NCBI GenBank assembly: GCA_035652535.1
Contig: DASRDP010000152.1
Location: forward strand, 1-64,000
DNA from: Chloroflexota bacterium
Lineage (GTDB): Bacteria; Chloroflexota; UBA6077; SHYK01
DNA: 64,000 nucleotides
Direction: 5' to 3'
The notes beneath the pieces were generated by a model, which was not told the DNA's origin, searched no databases, and worked only from the letters and a program-made list of their open reading frames with translations. The translations under genes and the position numbers were made by a program. Position 1 is the first letter of the stretch; each line of letters starts with the position of its first letter. Positions 33,846-43,800 of the stretch are shown here, in pieces.

Positions 33846-34070
33846 TTAGGCAGAATGCGCACGGGAAAGCAGAGCTTCCTCCGCTTCCGACAACCCACCC
33901 ATGGCCTGCTCTCGGGGGACGGTTGGGAAATCAATCAGGAACTCGTCGAGGGACTGCCCGGATTTCGGGTAGTTCAGAAGAGTCTGGACGGGAACCCGTG
34001 CACCGACAAGGACAAGCATCCCGCCAAGGATCTCCGGGTCCCGGGCCGTGTAATGTGATGGCTGGCTCAC
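33846..34070 (-). CDS. DUF433 antitoxin-like protein
   Basis: A 74-residue helix-turn-helix protein of the DUF433 family (RDPEILGGMLVLVGARVPVQTLL then GQSLDEFLIDFPTVPREQA). DUF433 proteins are usually the antitoxin half of pairs with a PIN-like DUF5615 toxin. No toxin gene is adjacent here, so it is solitary. It starts with GTG. The usual GGKPVI sequence has diverged to GGMLVL. Confidence 0.78.
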   Translation of the reverse strand: MSQPSHYTARDPEILGGMLVLVGARVPVQTLLNYPKSGQSLDEFLIDFPTVPREQAMGGLSEAEEALLSRAHSA

Positions 34071-34118
34071 CGCGTCATCTCCGCTGCAGTCCCGGCCATC
34101 ATAGCGCGCGGATGCGCG

Positions 34119-34475
34119 TCAGAGCTTGATGAGCGTCAGCGCGGCCAGGATCGTGCCGACGACAGCGGCGCCGTAGCAGAGGACCGCGATCCCCATGCGA
34201 CCGCCACGCAGCCCGAGATCGAAGACGAAGTAGCGGAACCGATGGGCCCAATGATAGAGCGGCAGCGAGATCAGCACAAAGAGATACAGCTTCACGATGG
34301 GGTTTCCGAGGAGGGCGACGACGTGGCGCGCGAGCACCTCCGGGTTCACGAGTCCCAGCGGCGCGGCGATCCCCTGGATCAGGATGTGGATCGGGAGGAG
34401 CATGCCGATGACGCCGGCGCCCGCCATGAAGAGTCCCCACCAGAAGGGCTCGATCGTGTCGATCTTGTATCGCAT
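34119..34475 (-). CDS. frdD: Fumarate reductase/succinate dehydrogenase membrane subunit D
   Basis: A 118-residue three-helix membrane anchor. EPFWWGLFMAGAGVIG and LLPIHILIQGIAAPLGLV match E. coli FrdD in order and spacing; later LFVLISLPLYHWAHR carries the conserved His region near the quinone site. Last gene of the leftward frdABCD operon, starting 4 nt after frdC. Confidence 0.88.
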   Translation of the reverse strand: MRYKIDTIEPFWWGLFMAGAGVIGMLLPIHILIQGIAAPLGLVNPEVLARHVVALLGNPIVKLYLFVLISLPLYHWAHRFRYFVFDLGLRGGRMGIAVLCYGAAVVGTILAALTLIKL

Positions 34476-34479
34476 CCGC

Positions 34480-34881
34480 CTACCCCATCAAGAGGATGGC
34501 GCCGATCACGATGGTCGCGACCGCCCACCCTACGAACATCACGCCGTTGAGCTGACCAGACGGGACGACCTGCTTTCCCATGCGCAGGTGTACGAGCGTT
34601 CCCGTGGCCGTGAAGGCCGTCCAGGCATGGTAGAGGACAAACGCGAGCGCGATGATGCTGAAGACCAGCCATCCCGGAGAGCGGAAGGTGGCCGCCCACG
34701 CGGCCGGGTTCCGGCCGTTCCCGGCGAGCTGAACGAGAAAAGCCACGACCCACAGCGCGGCGAATACGGCGGTCACCTCGCGGATCATGTACCTGATATA
34801 GTCGCCATTCTTGAGCCACCACCCCGCCGGCATGTGCCACGGATAGCCGGCCGGGCGCCGAACCGATGACTCCCCGTGCAT
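34480..34881 (-). CDS. frdC: Fumarate reductase/succinate dehydrogenase membrane subunit C
   Basis: A 133-residue three-helix anchor protein. RPAGYPWHMPAGWWLKNGDY followed by MIREVTAVFAALWV corresponds to the FrdC opening, and LYHAWTAFTATGTLVH to its middle helix. ATG 34881 shares its A with the frdB TGA stop (TGATG), giving tight coupling. With FrdD it forms the quinone-reactive membrane domain and lacks obvious paired heme-ligand histidines of the SdhC type. Confidence 0.87.
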   Translation of the reverse strand: MHGESSVRRPAGYPWHMPAGWWLKNGDYIRYMIREVTAVFAALWVVAFLVQLAGNGRNPAAWAATFRSPGWLVFSIIALAFVLYHAWTAFTATGTLVHLRMGKQVVPSGQLNGVMFVGWAVATIVIGAILLMG

Positions 34882-35642
34882 CAGCGGTTCCCCCACGGCA
34901 TCAAGATCGACCTGAAGAAGTCGTTCGTGGTCGCGAGCTTGGTCCGCTGGATGGCCGCCGCCGGGTCCACGTGCTTCGGACACACCACCGTGCACTCACC
35001 CACGAAGGTGCACTCCCAGATCCCCTCGGAGCTGCCGACGTACCCCATTCGTTGATCGCGCCCCTGGTCGCGCGAGTCCATGTTGTATCGGTGCGCCAGG
35101 GCGATGGCGGCCGGCCCGAGAAAGCGCGGCTCCATGCCGTACACCGGACAGGCCGCATAGCACAACATGCAGTTGATGCACATGCCGAACTGCCGGTAGT
35201 CGTCGATCTGCTCGGGCGCCTGGCGGAACTCGTTCCCCTTGCCGACCGGCGCGGAGTCAACGTCCGGCCGAATGATGTACGGCTTGATCTCTTCGAGCTT
35301 GTGCATGAAATCGTCGATGTCCACAACGAGATCGCGAATGATGGGGAAGTTCGCCAACGGTTCGACGCGGATCTCACCCGGGTAGTACTCCCGCAGGAAC
35401 GCGGCGCAGGTCAGCCGGGGGGTCCCATTGATCATCATCCCACAGCTCCCGCAGATGCCCATGTGGCACGACCAGCGGAACGAAAGGGTCCCGTCCTCTT
35501 GGTCCTTGATGTACTGAAGGGCGTCCAGCACCACCCAGTCCTCGTTGTACGGAACGTCGTACGACTGTGTGATCGGGTCCCGATCCTGACCGGGGCGATA
35601 GCGCGTGACGGTCAACTTCACTGTGCGTGTTTGCGTAGCCAT
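34881..35642 (-). CDS. frdB: Fumarate reductase/succinate dehydrogenase iron-sulfur subunit
   Basis: A 253-residue electron-transfer subunit. The [2Fe-2S] motif is CHMGICGSCGMMINGTPRLTC near residues 60-80. The C-terminal clusters are supplied by CINCMLCYAACP and ECTFVGECTVVCPKHVDP, giving the full set of cysteines for [4Fe-4S] and [3Fe-4S]-type centres. It sits between frdA and frdC, and is peripheral on the cytoplasmic membrane face. Confidence 0.93.
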   Translation of the reverse strand: MATQTRTVKLTVTRYRPGQDRDPITQSYDVPYNEDWVVLDALQYIKDQEDGTLSFRWSCHMGICGSCGMMINGTPRLTCAAFLREYYPGEIRVEPLANFPIIRDLVVDIDDFMHKLEEIKPYIIRPDVDSAPVGKGNEFRQAPEQIDDYRQFGMCINCMLCYAACPVYGMEPRFLGPAAIALAHRYNMDSRDQGRDQRMGYVGSSEGIWECTFVGECTVVCPKHVDPAAAIQRTKLATTNDFFRSILMPWGNR

Positions 35643-35716
35643 TCAACCTCCGTCGTGGACGCGTGGCATCGCGTCGCTCACCGCCTTCGGTGACCAGAGA
35701 CCCCTGCGCCGACGGC

Positions 35717-37450
35717 TCAGTAGACGCGCTCTTTCGGCGCCAGCTCGTGCAGGACCGCTCCCGGCCATTCCAACACGGCCTCCTGCCACTCGACACGCGG
35801 CCCATCGGGCGTACGGAAGACCATGCTGTGGGCGAGGAACCTTTCGTCGTCTCGCTTGGGGAAGTCCCGCCGCGCCTGGGAGCCGCGCGACTCCTCCCGG
35901 AGGATCGCCGGCGCGACAACCGTCTCCGCGATGTCCAGCAGGTTCTCCAGCTCCAAGGCCGCGGTCAACTCCGTGTTGAATACCTTGCTCGTGTCGTCGA
36001 GTCGCACGTGACGGAATCGCTCCTGGAGCGCGCGAACGTCTTCGGCAGCCTGCATCAGACCCTCCTTCGTTCTGTACACGCCCACGTTGCGCTCCATCGC
36101 TTGCTGGAGGTCCGATCGAATGAGCCCGACGCGCTCGTTGCCGTCCGAACGGTCGATGAACCGCGCGATCACGTCGCGCTCGGCGTCATCGGCCTGGGCG
36201 TCGAGGGCGGGGCTGGGCGGGGTCGTGAGCGCCTTCGCGTACTGCGTCGCGGCCCGCGCGGTCCGGTGGCCGAAGACGAGGCACTCCGTGAGGGAGTTCG
36301 ACCCGAGCCGATTGGCGCCGTTCAATCCCTCCTGCGCGCACTCGCCGCACGCGTACAGCCCAGGGATCGACGTCTCGCCGTCGAGGTTGGTTCGCACCCC
36401 GCCCATCATGTAGTGCACGACGGGACGGACCGGGATGGGCTCGCGGACCGGGTCGATGCCCACGTAGTTCTCCGCTAGCTCCCGGACGAAGGGCAGCTTC
36501 TGGTTGATTTTCGCCTCGCCAAGGTGCCGCAGATCGAGAAGGAGGTACTCGCCGAAATGTCCGTGAATCCCCCTTCCAGCAGCGAACTCATCCATCATGG
36601 CGCGGGAGATCATGTCGCGCGGCCCCAGCTCCATTCGGCTGGCCACCGCCGAGTTCCGGAGGAAGCGGTCGCCATCCTTGTTGATCAAGTAGCCGCCCTC
36701 GCCGCGCGCCGCCTCGGTGATCAGAATCCCGGTGCCCGGGAGCCCCGTCGGGTGGTACTGGGGAAATTCCATGTCTGAGAGCGGCGCACCCGCGCGGTAG
36801 GCTAGCCCGAGTCCGTCGCCGGTGTTGATGAAGGCGTTCGTGGTAAAGGCCCAGAGCCGACCGCAGCCGCCGGTCGCCAGAATCGTGGCCTTCGCCGAGA
36901 AGTGCCGAAATTCTCCCGTCCGCATGTCGAACGCCACGACGCCGCGACACACGCCGTCGTCCACCAGCAGCTTCGTGACGAAGTGCTCGTCGTAGCGATG
37001 GATCCGGTCGAACCGGAGCGTCGTCTGGAAGATCGCGTGGAGGAGATGGAACCCAGACTTATCGGCTGCGAAGAGGGTGCGGTTGACGCTCATCCCGCCG
37101 AAAGCGCGCACGCTCACCGACCCGTCCGGTTCGCGGCTCCAGGGGCATCCCCAGTGCTCCATTTGGATCAGCTCGTTGGGCGCCTCGTGAACGAAGTACT
37201 CGACGACGTTCTGGTCGGCGATGAAGTCGCTTCCCTTGACGGTGTCCTCGAAGTGGAGCTGCAGGCTATCGCCCGTATCGTCGCGGACCACCGCGGCGGC
37301 TCCGCCCTCCGCCGAAACCGTGTGGCTGCGCATCGGGTACACCTTGGAGACAAGTCCGACGCTCAGGCCCTCGCTGGCGGCGGTGATCGCCGCCCGAAGC
37401 CCCGCCAGTCCGCCCCCAATCACGAGAATGTCGTGCGTGATGCTTTCCAT
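35717..37450 (-). CDS. frdA: Fumarate reductase/succinate dehydrogenase flavoprotein subunit
   Basis: A 577-residue catalytic subunit that interconverts fumarate and succinate. The FAD dinucleotide loop is VIGGGLAGLRAA, and the covalent-FAD His lies in MRSHTVSAEGGAAAV. QYHPTGLPGTGILITEAARGEGG and the C-terminal RLGSNSLTECLVFG are invariant family blocks. ATG 37450 has GGAG 6 nt upstream. The four-subunit A-B-C-D order and E. coli-like anchors indicate a quinol:fumarate reductase architecture; the in vivo direction cannot be read from sequence. Confidence 0.93.
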   Translation of the reverse strand: MESITHDILVIGGGLAGLRAAITAASEGLSVGLVSKVYPMRSHTVSAEGGAAAVVRDDTGDSLQLHFEDTVKGSDFIADQNVVEYFVHEAPNELIQMEHWGCPWSREPDGSVSVRAFGGMSVNRTLFAADKSGFHLLHAIFQTTLRFDRIHRYDEHFVTKLLVDDGVCRGVVAFDMRTGEFRHFSAKATILATGGCGRLWAFTTNAFINTGDGLGLAYRAGAPLSDMEFPQYHPTGLPGTGILITEAARGEGGYLINKDGDRFLRNSAVASRMELGPRDMISRAMMDEFAAGRGIHGHFGEYLLLDLRHLGEAKINQKLPFVRELAENYVGIDPVREPIPVRPVVHYMMGGVRTNLDGETSIPGLYACGECAQEGLNGANRLGSNSLTECLVFGHRTARAATQYAKALTTPPSPALDAQADDAERDVIARFIDRSDGNERVGLIRSDLQQAMERNVGVYRTKEGLMQAAEDVRALQERFRHVRLDDTSKVFNTELTAALELENLLDIAETVVAPAILREESRGSQARRDFPKRDDERFLAHSMVFRTPDGPRVEWQEAVLEWPGAVLHELAPKERVY

Positions 37451-37572
37451 CGGCGCTCCGAAACACGATCGCTCCCTGCGTCGGTGCAGGGGCCTCGTCC
37501 AGCCGGCGCAGTCAACCGCGGACGGACGTGGAAGAACCACCTGTGGACTGAGCCACAACATGATACCGCAAA

Positions 37573-37595
37573 GGCGCGGAGCGGCGCTCCGCGCC
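37573..37595. promoter_or_regulatory. Hairpin in frdA / yfhO divergent region
   Basis: A perfect 10-bp inverted repeat (GGCGCGGAGC / GCTCCGCGCC) with a 3-nt loop, 123 nt upstream of the frdA ATG. It could be a leader hairpin in either direction. Together with the site at 37658-37690 it is the only structure in the 305-bp gene-free interval 37451-37755. Confidence 0.4.
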
Positions 37596-37657
37596 AGCGG
37601 CGGCGAACGCGCCTCTTAGGTTATTCTTACATTCGCCGCGCGCTGGTCCGCCGTCTC

Positions 37658-37690
37658 TGCGCGATTCGCGCACAGCTCACGATTCGCGCA
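37658..37690. promoter_or_regulatory. Palindromic operator candidate with half-site repeat
   Basis: A perfect 15-bp palindrome, TGCGCGATTCGCGCA (37658-37672), is followed 18 bp along by a direct repeat of 11 of its bases (CGATTCGCGCA, 37680-37690). The 18-bp periodicity suits a dimeric regulator binding on roughly the same DNA face. It lies between divergent frdA and the YfhO-like gene. Confidence 0.45.
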
Positions 37691-37743
37691 TAGTAAGGAG
37701 GACGGCGCTCGCCTTCGCCGTTGGTGCTGCACCTCGTCGCTTC

Positions 37744-37758
37744 GGAGGCCGCCTCATC
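37744..37758 (+). promoter_or_regulatory. Ribosome binding site with ATC start codon
   Basis: GGAGG (37744-37748) lies 7 nt before an in-frame ATC at 37756. There is no ATG, GTG or TTG in frame between the upstream stop (37561) and the ATG at 37864, yet a membrane segment is encoded in between. Confidence 0.55.
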
Positions 37759-40700
37759 GTCCGCTGGCTGCGCGCGTCAAGCTCCGGTGTTGTCGCGGCG
37801 CTCATCTTCCTCGGCGCCGCGCTCCTCTTTCATCTCCCCGCCTGGCGGTATGGCCTGATTCCAATGGAAGACGACGTCAAAGTCTTCTACTTCCCGCTGG
37901 TCGTCGCCACCACCCAGGCGCTGGCCCACGGCACGCTCGCGCTCTGGACGCCCTCCGTATTCGGAGGCTACCCGCTCTTCGCCGACGGCGAGGCAGGCAT
38001 GCTGTACCCGCTCCACCTGATCGCCTATCGGCTGCTCGCTCCGGAGACCAGCATCGTCGTTTTGCGAATCGTCCACAGCTTCATGGCCAGCGGCTTCGCA
38101 TATCTTTTCGCGCGCGCTCTGGGCGCGCGCCCCGTCGGCGCGGTGATCACCGGCATTACCTACGCCTACAGCAGCTTTGCGGCCGAGCAGATCATCCACA
38201 CCAATATGTTCGAGGGGATGGTCTGGCTTCCCCTCGAGCTGGCGTTACTCGAGCGCGCGCTCCAGACTGGCGGGGCCGCGCGCTATCGATATGCCGTGCT
38301 GGTCGGCGCCGTCGTCGGCATTCAGGCCCTCGCCCTCCACATCCATGTGACGATGATGAGCGCCGTCGCCATCGGGGTGTACCTCGGCTACCGCGGGCTC
38401 GTCGTCGGCTGGCAGGGGAGCGATCGCCGGCGCGGCCTTCTTCGCGGGCTCATCGCCGCGGCCACGATCCTGGCCATCGTCGGGACTATCGGGATCGGGC
38501 TCGGAGCGATCCAGCTTCTCCCCCTCGACGAGCTGGCCCAGCAGACGTACCGCGGCAGCGGGCTCAGCGAGTCGCGCGCTTCGGTCAACAGCATCTGGCC
38601 CGGCGGCCTCCTCACGCTTCTCCTTCCGGGCCTCTTCGACACGGCGAAAGGCGGCTTCTGGGGGCCCTGGGTAAAGTGGGAGACCACCGTCTACGTTGGG
38701 ATGATGCCGATGATCCTGGCAGTCATCGGCGTGACCGCGCGATCCGGGCGGCACCGATGGTTCTTCGCCGCCGTGGCCGCGGTGTCGCTGGCCCTGGCGC
38801 TCGGCGCCTACGCGCCCGTGCGCCTCTGGGACGCGTTGCACGATCTTCCGGGCTTCGAGTCGCTCCAATCGCCGGGCCGATTTACGCTGCTCTTCTGTCT
38901 GGCCGTCGCCGTGTTGGCCGGCTACGGGGCAGATTGGCTCGCCGAGTGCGACACCGCTGGTCCTCGGCGCTTTCGATACACCCGCGCCGCCGTTGGCGCG
39001 GCTGCCGGCCTCGCGGTCGTGCTGGGCATCGCAAAAGGGCTCGCCATCGCCAGCGAGCGGATTGCCGACATCAACCTTAACGCCCCCTCCCCCATCGACC
39101 AGTACCTGCACCTCCCTGGCATCCCCGCTAACGTCGATGACGCCGAGCTCACCGCCCAGCGCGTGCGCGACCTCGCGGCGCACGCGCTCTTCCCCGGGAC
39201 GGTGACGACGGCTAGCCAGCTCTTGCTGGCGAGCGCAGCGGTGGCGATCGTCGGGCTCTGGCTGCTCTCGGGAACGGAACGGGCGCGGCGCTTGCGCATC
39301 GCCTGCGCCGCCCTTGCCACCTGCCTGACGTTCGTCGACCTTTGCGCCCTCGGGCTCACAGCTCACCCATTCGCGCCGATCGCCAGTCTTCGCCCGCGCC
39401 TCCCCGCCGTGCTGTACCAGCCGGTGGGCGAGCAGTACCGCGTCTATACGCCGCCGACCACCGAGGACAAGCGCACCCAGGTGGAGCCCAATCGGCTCCT
39501 CGCGGCGGGCCTCCAGGAGGCGAACGGCTACTCGTCGCTCGAGCCGGACCGCCACGCGGCCTACGTGGCGGCGGTGCAGTACACCGACAATCAGCTCCTC
39601 GACCTCTGGAACGTTCGCTACGTCGTGAAGCGCGTTCGCCAACAGCTCTTCCCCAGCTACGCCGGCGTCAGCTTCCATCCTCAGCGGCCGCTCCTGAGCG
39701 GGAAAGACGAGGGGGCGGACGGCTCCCTCGTCCCGGATGGCGGCGCGGCCTCCGCGCGCGAGCTCGATGTCGTTTCGGCCATGTGGGACGCCGCGGACGT
39801 TCCGAATGGCAAGACCATCGCCAAGATCAGGGTCCGGAACGCCGAAGGCGACGTCCGCGAGTTTCCCTTCGTCGCGGGGCGCGACGTTTCCGACGGCGCC
39901 ATGGACGTGCCCGGTAATACGCGGACCTTTGCCCACGCGCGCGCGACCGTCGCGTTTCAGTACCAGCGTTTCAACCCGGACGGCGATGCCTTCGGCGAGC
40001 AGCTCTACTTCACTCGCATTCCGATCAACCCGCCTATGGCCGTGACAAGCGTCACCGTGGACCATCTCGACGGCGTGGGGGCGCTCGAGGTGTACGGCGT
40101 GGGGCTCGTTGATCCAAAAACCGGTGACGTCACGCAGGCCAGAGACAAGCGCAAATACCACCTCGTCTATCGGGACCAACAGATCCAGGTCTTCGAGAAC
40201 AGCCAGGTGATGGACCGCGCATTCCTCGTGGACGACGGCTTGATCGCGCCGCCCGGCCGCGACGTGCTCGCCTGGATGCGCGATGGCACAGTTGAGCTTG
40301 CGCGAAGCGCGATCCTCGAATGCGGCGGTGAGGCCGCCTGCGGCGCAGGCGGGTCCGCGATCCCCCACCGGCCGCCGGGCGCCAGCGAGACGCCCCCCGG
40401 TCACGCGCGCATCGTCTCCTACGCCAGCGATCGGGTGGTCGTCAATGCGGACGCGACGCACTCGTCGATCCTCCTCCTCACCGATCCATACTTCCCCGGA
40501 TGGGTCGCGGAGATCGACGGCAAGCCCACGGCGATTCTTCGGGCGGACTACATGTTTCGCGGCGTTCTCGTCCCCTCTGGCTCGCACGTGGTGACCTTCA
40601 CCTACCGTCCGATCTCCGTCGCGTTCGGGTTTGCCGGTACACTCCTCACCGGAATTTGCGTCCTGGCTTTGTTTGTGGTTCCTGACATCGAGCGCCTCCG

Positions 40701-40845
40701 CCGACGCGCGGGCTCGGCCATCCGTTCGCTCAAGCCACGAGCCGTCCGCCAGCCGGCTCCGGGCTATGCGCTGTCCTTGCCGAGCGACCCAGCCTCCCAA
40801 TCGATCTTCCGCGCCGGCTCGCCCCACGACCTCCGTGAGACGTGA
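37756..40845 (+). CDS. YfhO-like polytopic membrane protein
   Basis: About 1,029 residues if initiated at ATC 37756. The N-terminal half is a GT-C-like multi-spanning domain with EDDVKVFYFP in the first outside loop, SFAAEQIIHTNMFEGMVWLP and LPGFESLQSPGRFTLLFCLA; the C-terminal third is an extracytoplasmic beta-rich domain closing with YFPGWVAEIDGKPTAILRA and a last membrane helix. This is the architecture of YfhO proteins, which in Firmicutes glycosylate lipoteichoic acid. The first canonical ATG (37864) would remove the first membrane helix. A surface-glycan role is inferred. Confidence 0.78.
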   Translation: MVRWLRASSSGVVAALIFLGAALLFHLPAWRYGLIPMEDDVKVFYFPLVVATTQALAHGTLALWTPSVFGGYPLFADGEAGMLYPLHLIAYRLLAPETSIVVLRIVHSFMASGFAYLFARALGARPVGAVITGITYAYSSFAAEQIIHTNMFEGMVWLPLELALLERALQTGGAARYRYAVLVGAVVGIQALALHIHVTMMSAVAIGVYLGYRGLVVGWQGSDRRRGLLRGLIAAATILAIVGTIGIGLGAIQLLPLDELAQQTYRGSGLSESRASVNSIWPGGLLTLLLPGLFDTAKGGFWGPWVKWETTVYVGMMPMILAVIGVTARSGRHRWFFAAVAAVSLALALGAYAPVRLWDALHDLPGFESLQSPGRFTLLFCLAVAVLAGYGADWLAECDTAGPRRFRYTRAAVGAAAGLAVVLGIAKGLAIASERIADINLNAPSPIDQYLHLPGIPANVDDAELTAQRVRDLAAHALFPGTVTTASQLLLASAAVAIVGLWLLSGTERARRLRIACAALATCLTFVDLCALGLTAHPFAPIASLRPRLPAVLYQPVGEQYRVYTPPTTEDKRTQVEPNRLLAAGLQEANGYSSLEPDRHAAYVAAVQYTDNQLLDLWNVRYVVKRVRQQLFPSYAGVSFHPQRPLLSGKDEGADGSLVPDGGAASARELDVVSAMWDAADVPNGKTIAKIRVRNAEGDVREFPFVAGRDVSDGAMDVPGNTRTFAHARATVAFQYQRFNPDGDAFGEQLYFTRIPINPPMAVTSVTVDHLDGVGALEVYGVGLVDPKTGDVTQARDKRKYHLVYRDQQIQVFENSQVMDRAFLVDDGLIAPPGRDVLAWMRDGTVELARSAILECGGEAACGAGGSAIPHRPPGASETPPGHARIVSYASDRVVVNADATHSSILLLTDPYFPGWVAEIDGKPTAILRADYMFRGVLVPSGSHVVTFTYRPISVAFGFAGTLLTGICVLALFVVPDIERLRRRAGSAIRSLKPRAVRQPAPGYALSLPSDPASQSIFRAGSPHDLRET

Positions 40846-40867
40846 GGCGACTCCGCCACCGTCCCTG

Positions 40868-43800
40868 ATGCTGAACAACGGGAGCAGACAAACACGCCGT
40901 GAGTCGTCGTTCTCCGTCGTTCGACAGCCGCTGGTCTTCTTGATCCCTCCCCTCGTCATCGGGCTCGCCCTCATCGTCGCGGCGAGTCGGGTTATCGATG
41001 TGTCTCCGCGACCCCAACCCGCTCCGCCGGCCCTCCCGCTCCCGCCTCATCGGTCGATCCCACCCGACCGATACGTGCCCCTCGGCGACATCCCCTGGCG
41101 CTCCGCCACGACCGGTTGGCAGGTGCTGGCCGACCGCGACGGCCCGATCCTTGACTCGTCTTTCACCTACGACGCGATGTCCGTCGCCGGGCAGACGTTC
41201 GATCGCGGCATCGCCACCTACCCGTTGTCGGACATCGTCTATGAGCTCGATCCCCACACCGTACGGTTCAGGTCGAGCATCGGGGTGACGGACGATTCAG
41301 CCGGCGAGGGCAGCGTTCGCTTCTCGGTGTACGGAGACGACCTCCTGCTCTACGCCAGCGCCGTGGTGCGGGCCGGCACGGAGGCCGAGAGCATCGACGT
41401 CGACATCGAGGGGGTGCGCCAGCTGCGCCTCGTCGTGGACGATGCCGGCGACGGGTCCCTCGGCGACTACGCCCTCTGGGCCGATCCCCAGCTCGGCGTG
41501 ATCGATGCCCAGCTCGACACATCGACCCCGTCGGACGTCGCGCGCGCGATCCAGGAGCAGCGGGGGCGCGACGCCAGGTCCGAGGCCGATGAGGAAGCGC
41601 GCCTCCGCGATCGCACGGCAGCCGTTCGCTCCCTCTTGAGCCAGCGACTCCCGGCCGGCTCGGGCGCCCAGGCCGCGATCGACGGCGGCTCCTCGTCCGC
41701 GCTCCTGGCGAACCAGCAGATCGGCGTCGCTCTGGGTTACGGCGGCCAGCAAAACGGCCGACTTACCGTGCTCGATCGAGACGCTTCCCTCCCAGTCTTG
41801 CTCGACGTATCCCCGCGCATCGTGCTGGAGGACGGCTCGACGTTCGCATTGACGACCCTCCAGCCCGACTCCGTCGGGCAGCCGACCACCATCCGCATCG
41901 ACGACCCATACCAAGGAGGGGGCGCGCAGGTTCGGGCGCGATTCCGGGTCGGGACCGGGGGCGCTCTCGACGTGGCGCTCACCGTGTTCGACACGGGCCG
42001 GGCCCTGCGCCTCGGCTTGTCCTCAGAGGGCGTTCGCCTGCGCGCGGTGCAGTATCTGGATCCGACGACCGGTTCGGTCGTCCTCGGCGACGACGCCCGG
42101 TATCTCACGGATCGGTCCCATCTCTATCAGGGCTCGATCTTCCCGGATGGTCGCGTTCGGCGCGCACCCGTCGAGGCAACGGAGCCAGCGCTCCTCTGGA
42201 GCGATGGGGACCAGCGAGGCGTACTCTTCGCCCTCATGGACTACGTGCCGTCGCCCCTGTGGCTCTCGATGGAACGGGCGCAGGGTCGCCGCGCGGCCTC
42301 CGTTGGACTTCAATTAACGGCGCAGCTCGATGACTTCGGTCCTGATGCGGCGTCTCCGCCGCCCCTCACCATCGAGCTGACCAGCGGGCCCCTCGGCGCT
42401 GGCACCTTCCAGCTCCTCCGATCGATCGCCGCAGCGCGTTATCCCCAGGAGCCGCTCCCGCCCGGCGCGCGGTTCCAGTGGGGAAGCTGGTACGCCTACG
42501 GCCCGGGCGTGGACGCCGACGGCTTCGTCCGGCAGGCTCGCCTCCTGGCGAACCGATTCGGCGACCTCGGACGCTGGCAAATGCTCCTCGACGCCGGCTG
42601 GTACGTCCAGTACGGCCGAGAGGACGCCGAGCTGGGCAACGTTGACACAGCCAAGTTCCCGAACGGCATCGGCGCAGTCGCGGACGCCGTGCACTCCCTG
42701 GGCATGGACCTCATCCTCTATCTCGGCACCGGATTCGTCCACGACAGCACGGCGAACGGCGGCGAGTGGCTCGCGCTCACCGGCCTGATCCACCAGCATC
42801 CCGACTGGATGATTCCGTTTCAGACCGTGCCGAGCCCCGTGCATCGGTACCTGCTGGACTACAAAAACCCCGCGGTGCAGGACTACGTCGGGGGCGTCGT
42901 TCGGGACATCCTGGCCGTCCACCGCGCGGATGGCATCCTCGTCGACGGCCTTGCGGACGCGGAGGGCCAGCTCATCCCCCGCACTGAGCGCGATTCGCCC
43001 ACCGGACCTCCGCATCCCCTGCTCCCGACCCTCGACATTTACCGACTCGTGCGCACCGCCGCCGATACGGTGAATCCGAACGCCTTTATCTCGGGCGGCT
43101 GGCTGAATCCCCTCGCCGCCGACCCCGACGCCCAGATCTTCTTCTATGCCGATGAGAGCGATCAGATCGACGCGCCGTACCCGTTCCCGGGATTTCTTCA
43201 GAAGCTCGACTATGCCCTCTTCAACATGGTCGCCCTGAACCAGCGGACGTACGTCGGCGCGGCGATGGGCGAGCCGACGCGGCCCGACGCCCACTGGTGG
43301 ATTCAGGCTTCTGCCGCGCTCGGTGTTCCCGCGATTGTGGATCTCAACCTGGACCGCCTCGATCCAGCCACCGTTGCCGCCTTTCGTGCCGACCTCCGAG
43401 AGGTCGATCCGTCGTCCGGAGTGACGCGATACATGCAGGGCGTCTTCCCGCCCGCGTTCGCCACGACCCGCGACGGCGTGACGTATTTGGGGGTCGTCAA
43501 CCGCGCGATGACAGATCAATCCATCTCGCTTTCACTGGACCAGCTTGGGCTCGTCAATGGTCAGTACACGGCGCTCGACGCGTCCACCGGGCAGGGGCAG
43601 AGTGTCCAGGGAAGCTTCGCGGTTGACATGCCCGGACGAAGTTTCCGCTACTTCGTCCTTCGCCCAGATGCCGGGCTCCTGCGAACCGATAGCTCGGCGA
43701 CCATCGAGGTTTCGGACCAATCCGCCGGCATCATCTCCATCGCCGTGCAGGGGCCGAGTGACGTGCCCGGCTTCGCGCAGATCGCGGCGCCTGAGCCCTC

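Noticed and set aside
38245-40974. A 909-codon open frame antisense to the YfhO-like gene
   Set aside because: Low-complexity charged composition and no family match; the plus strand carries the real membrane protein.
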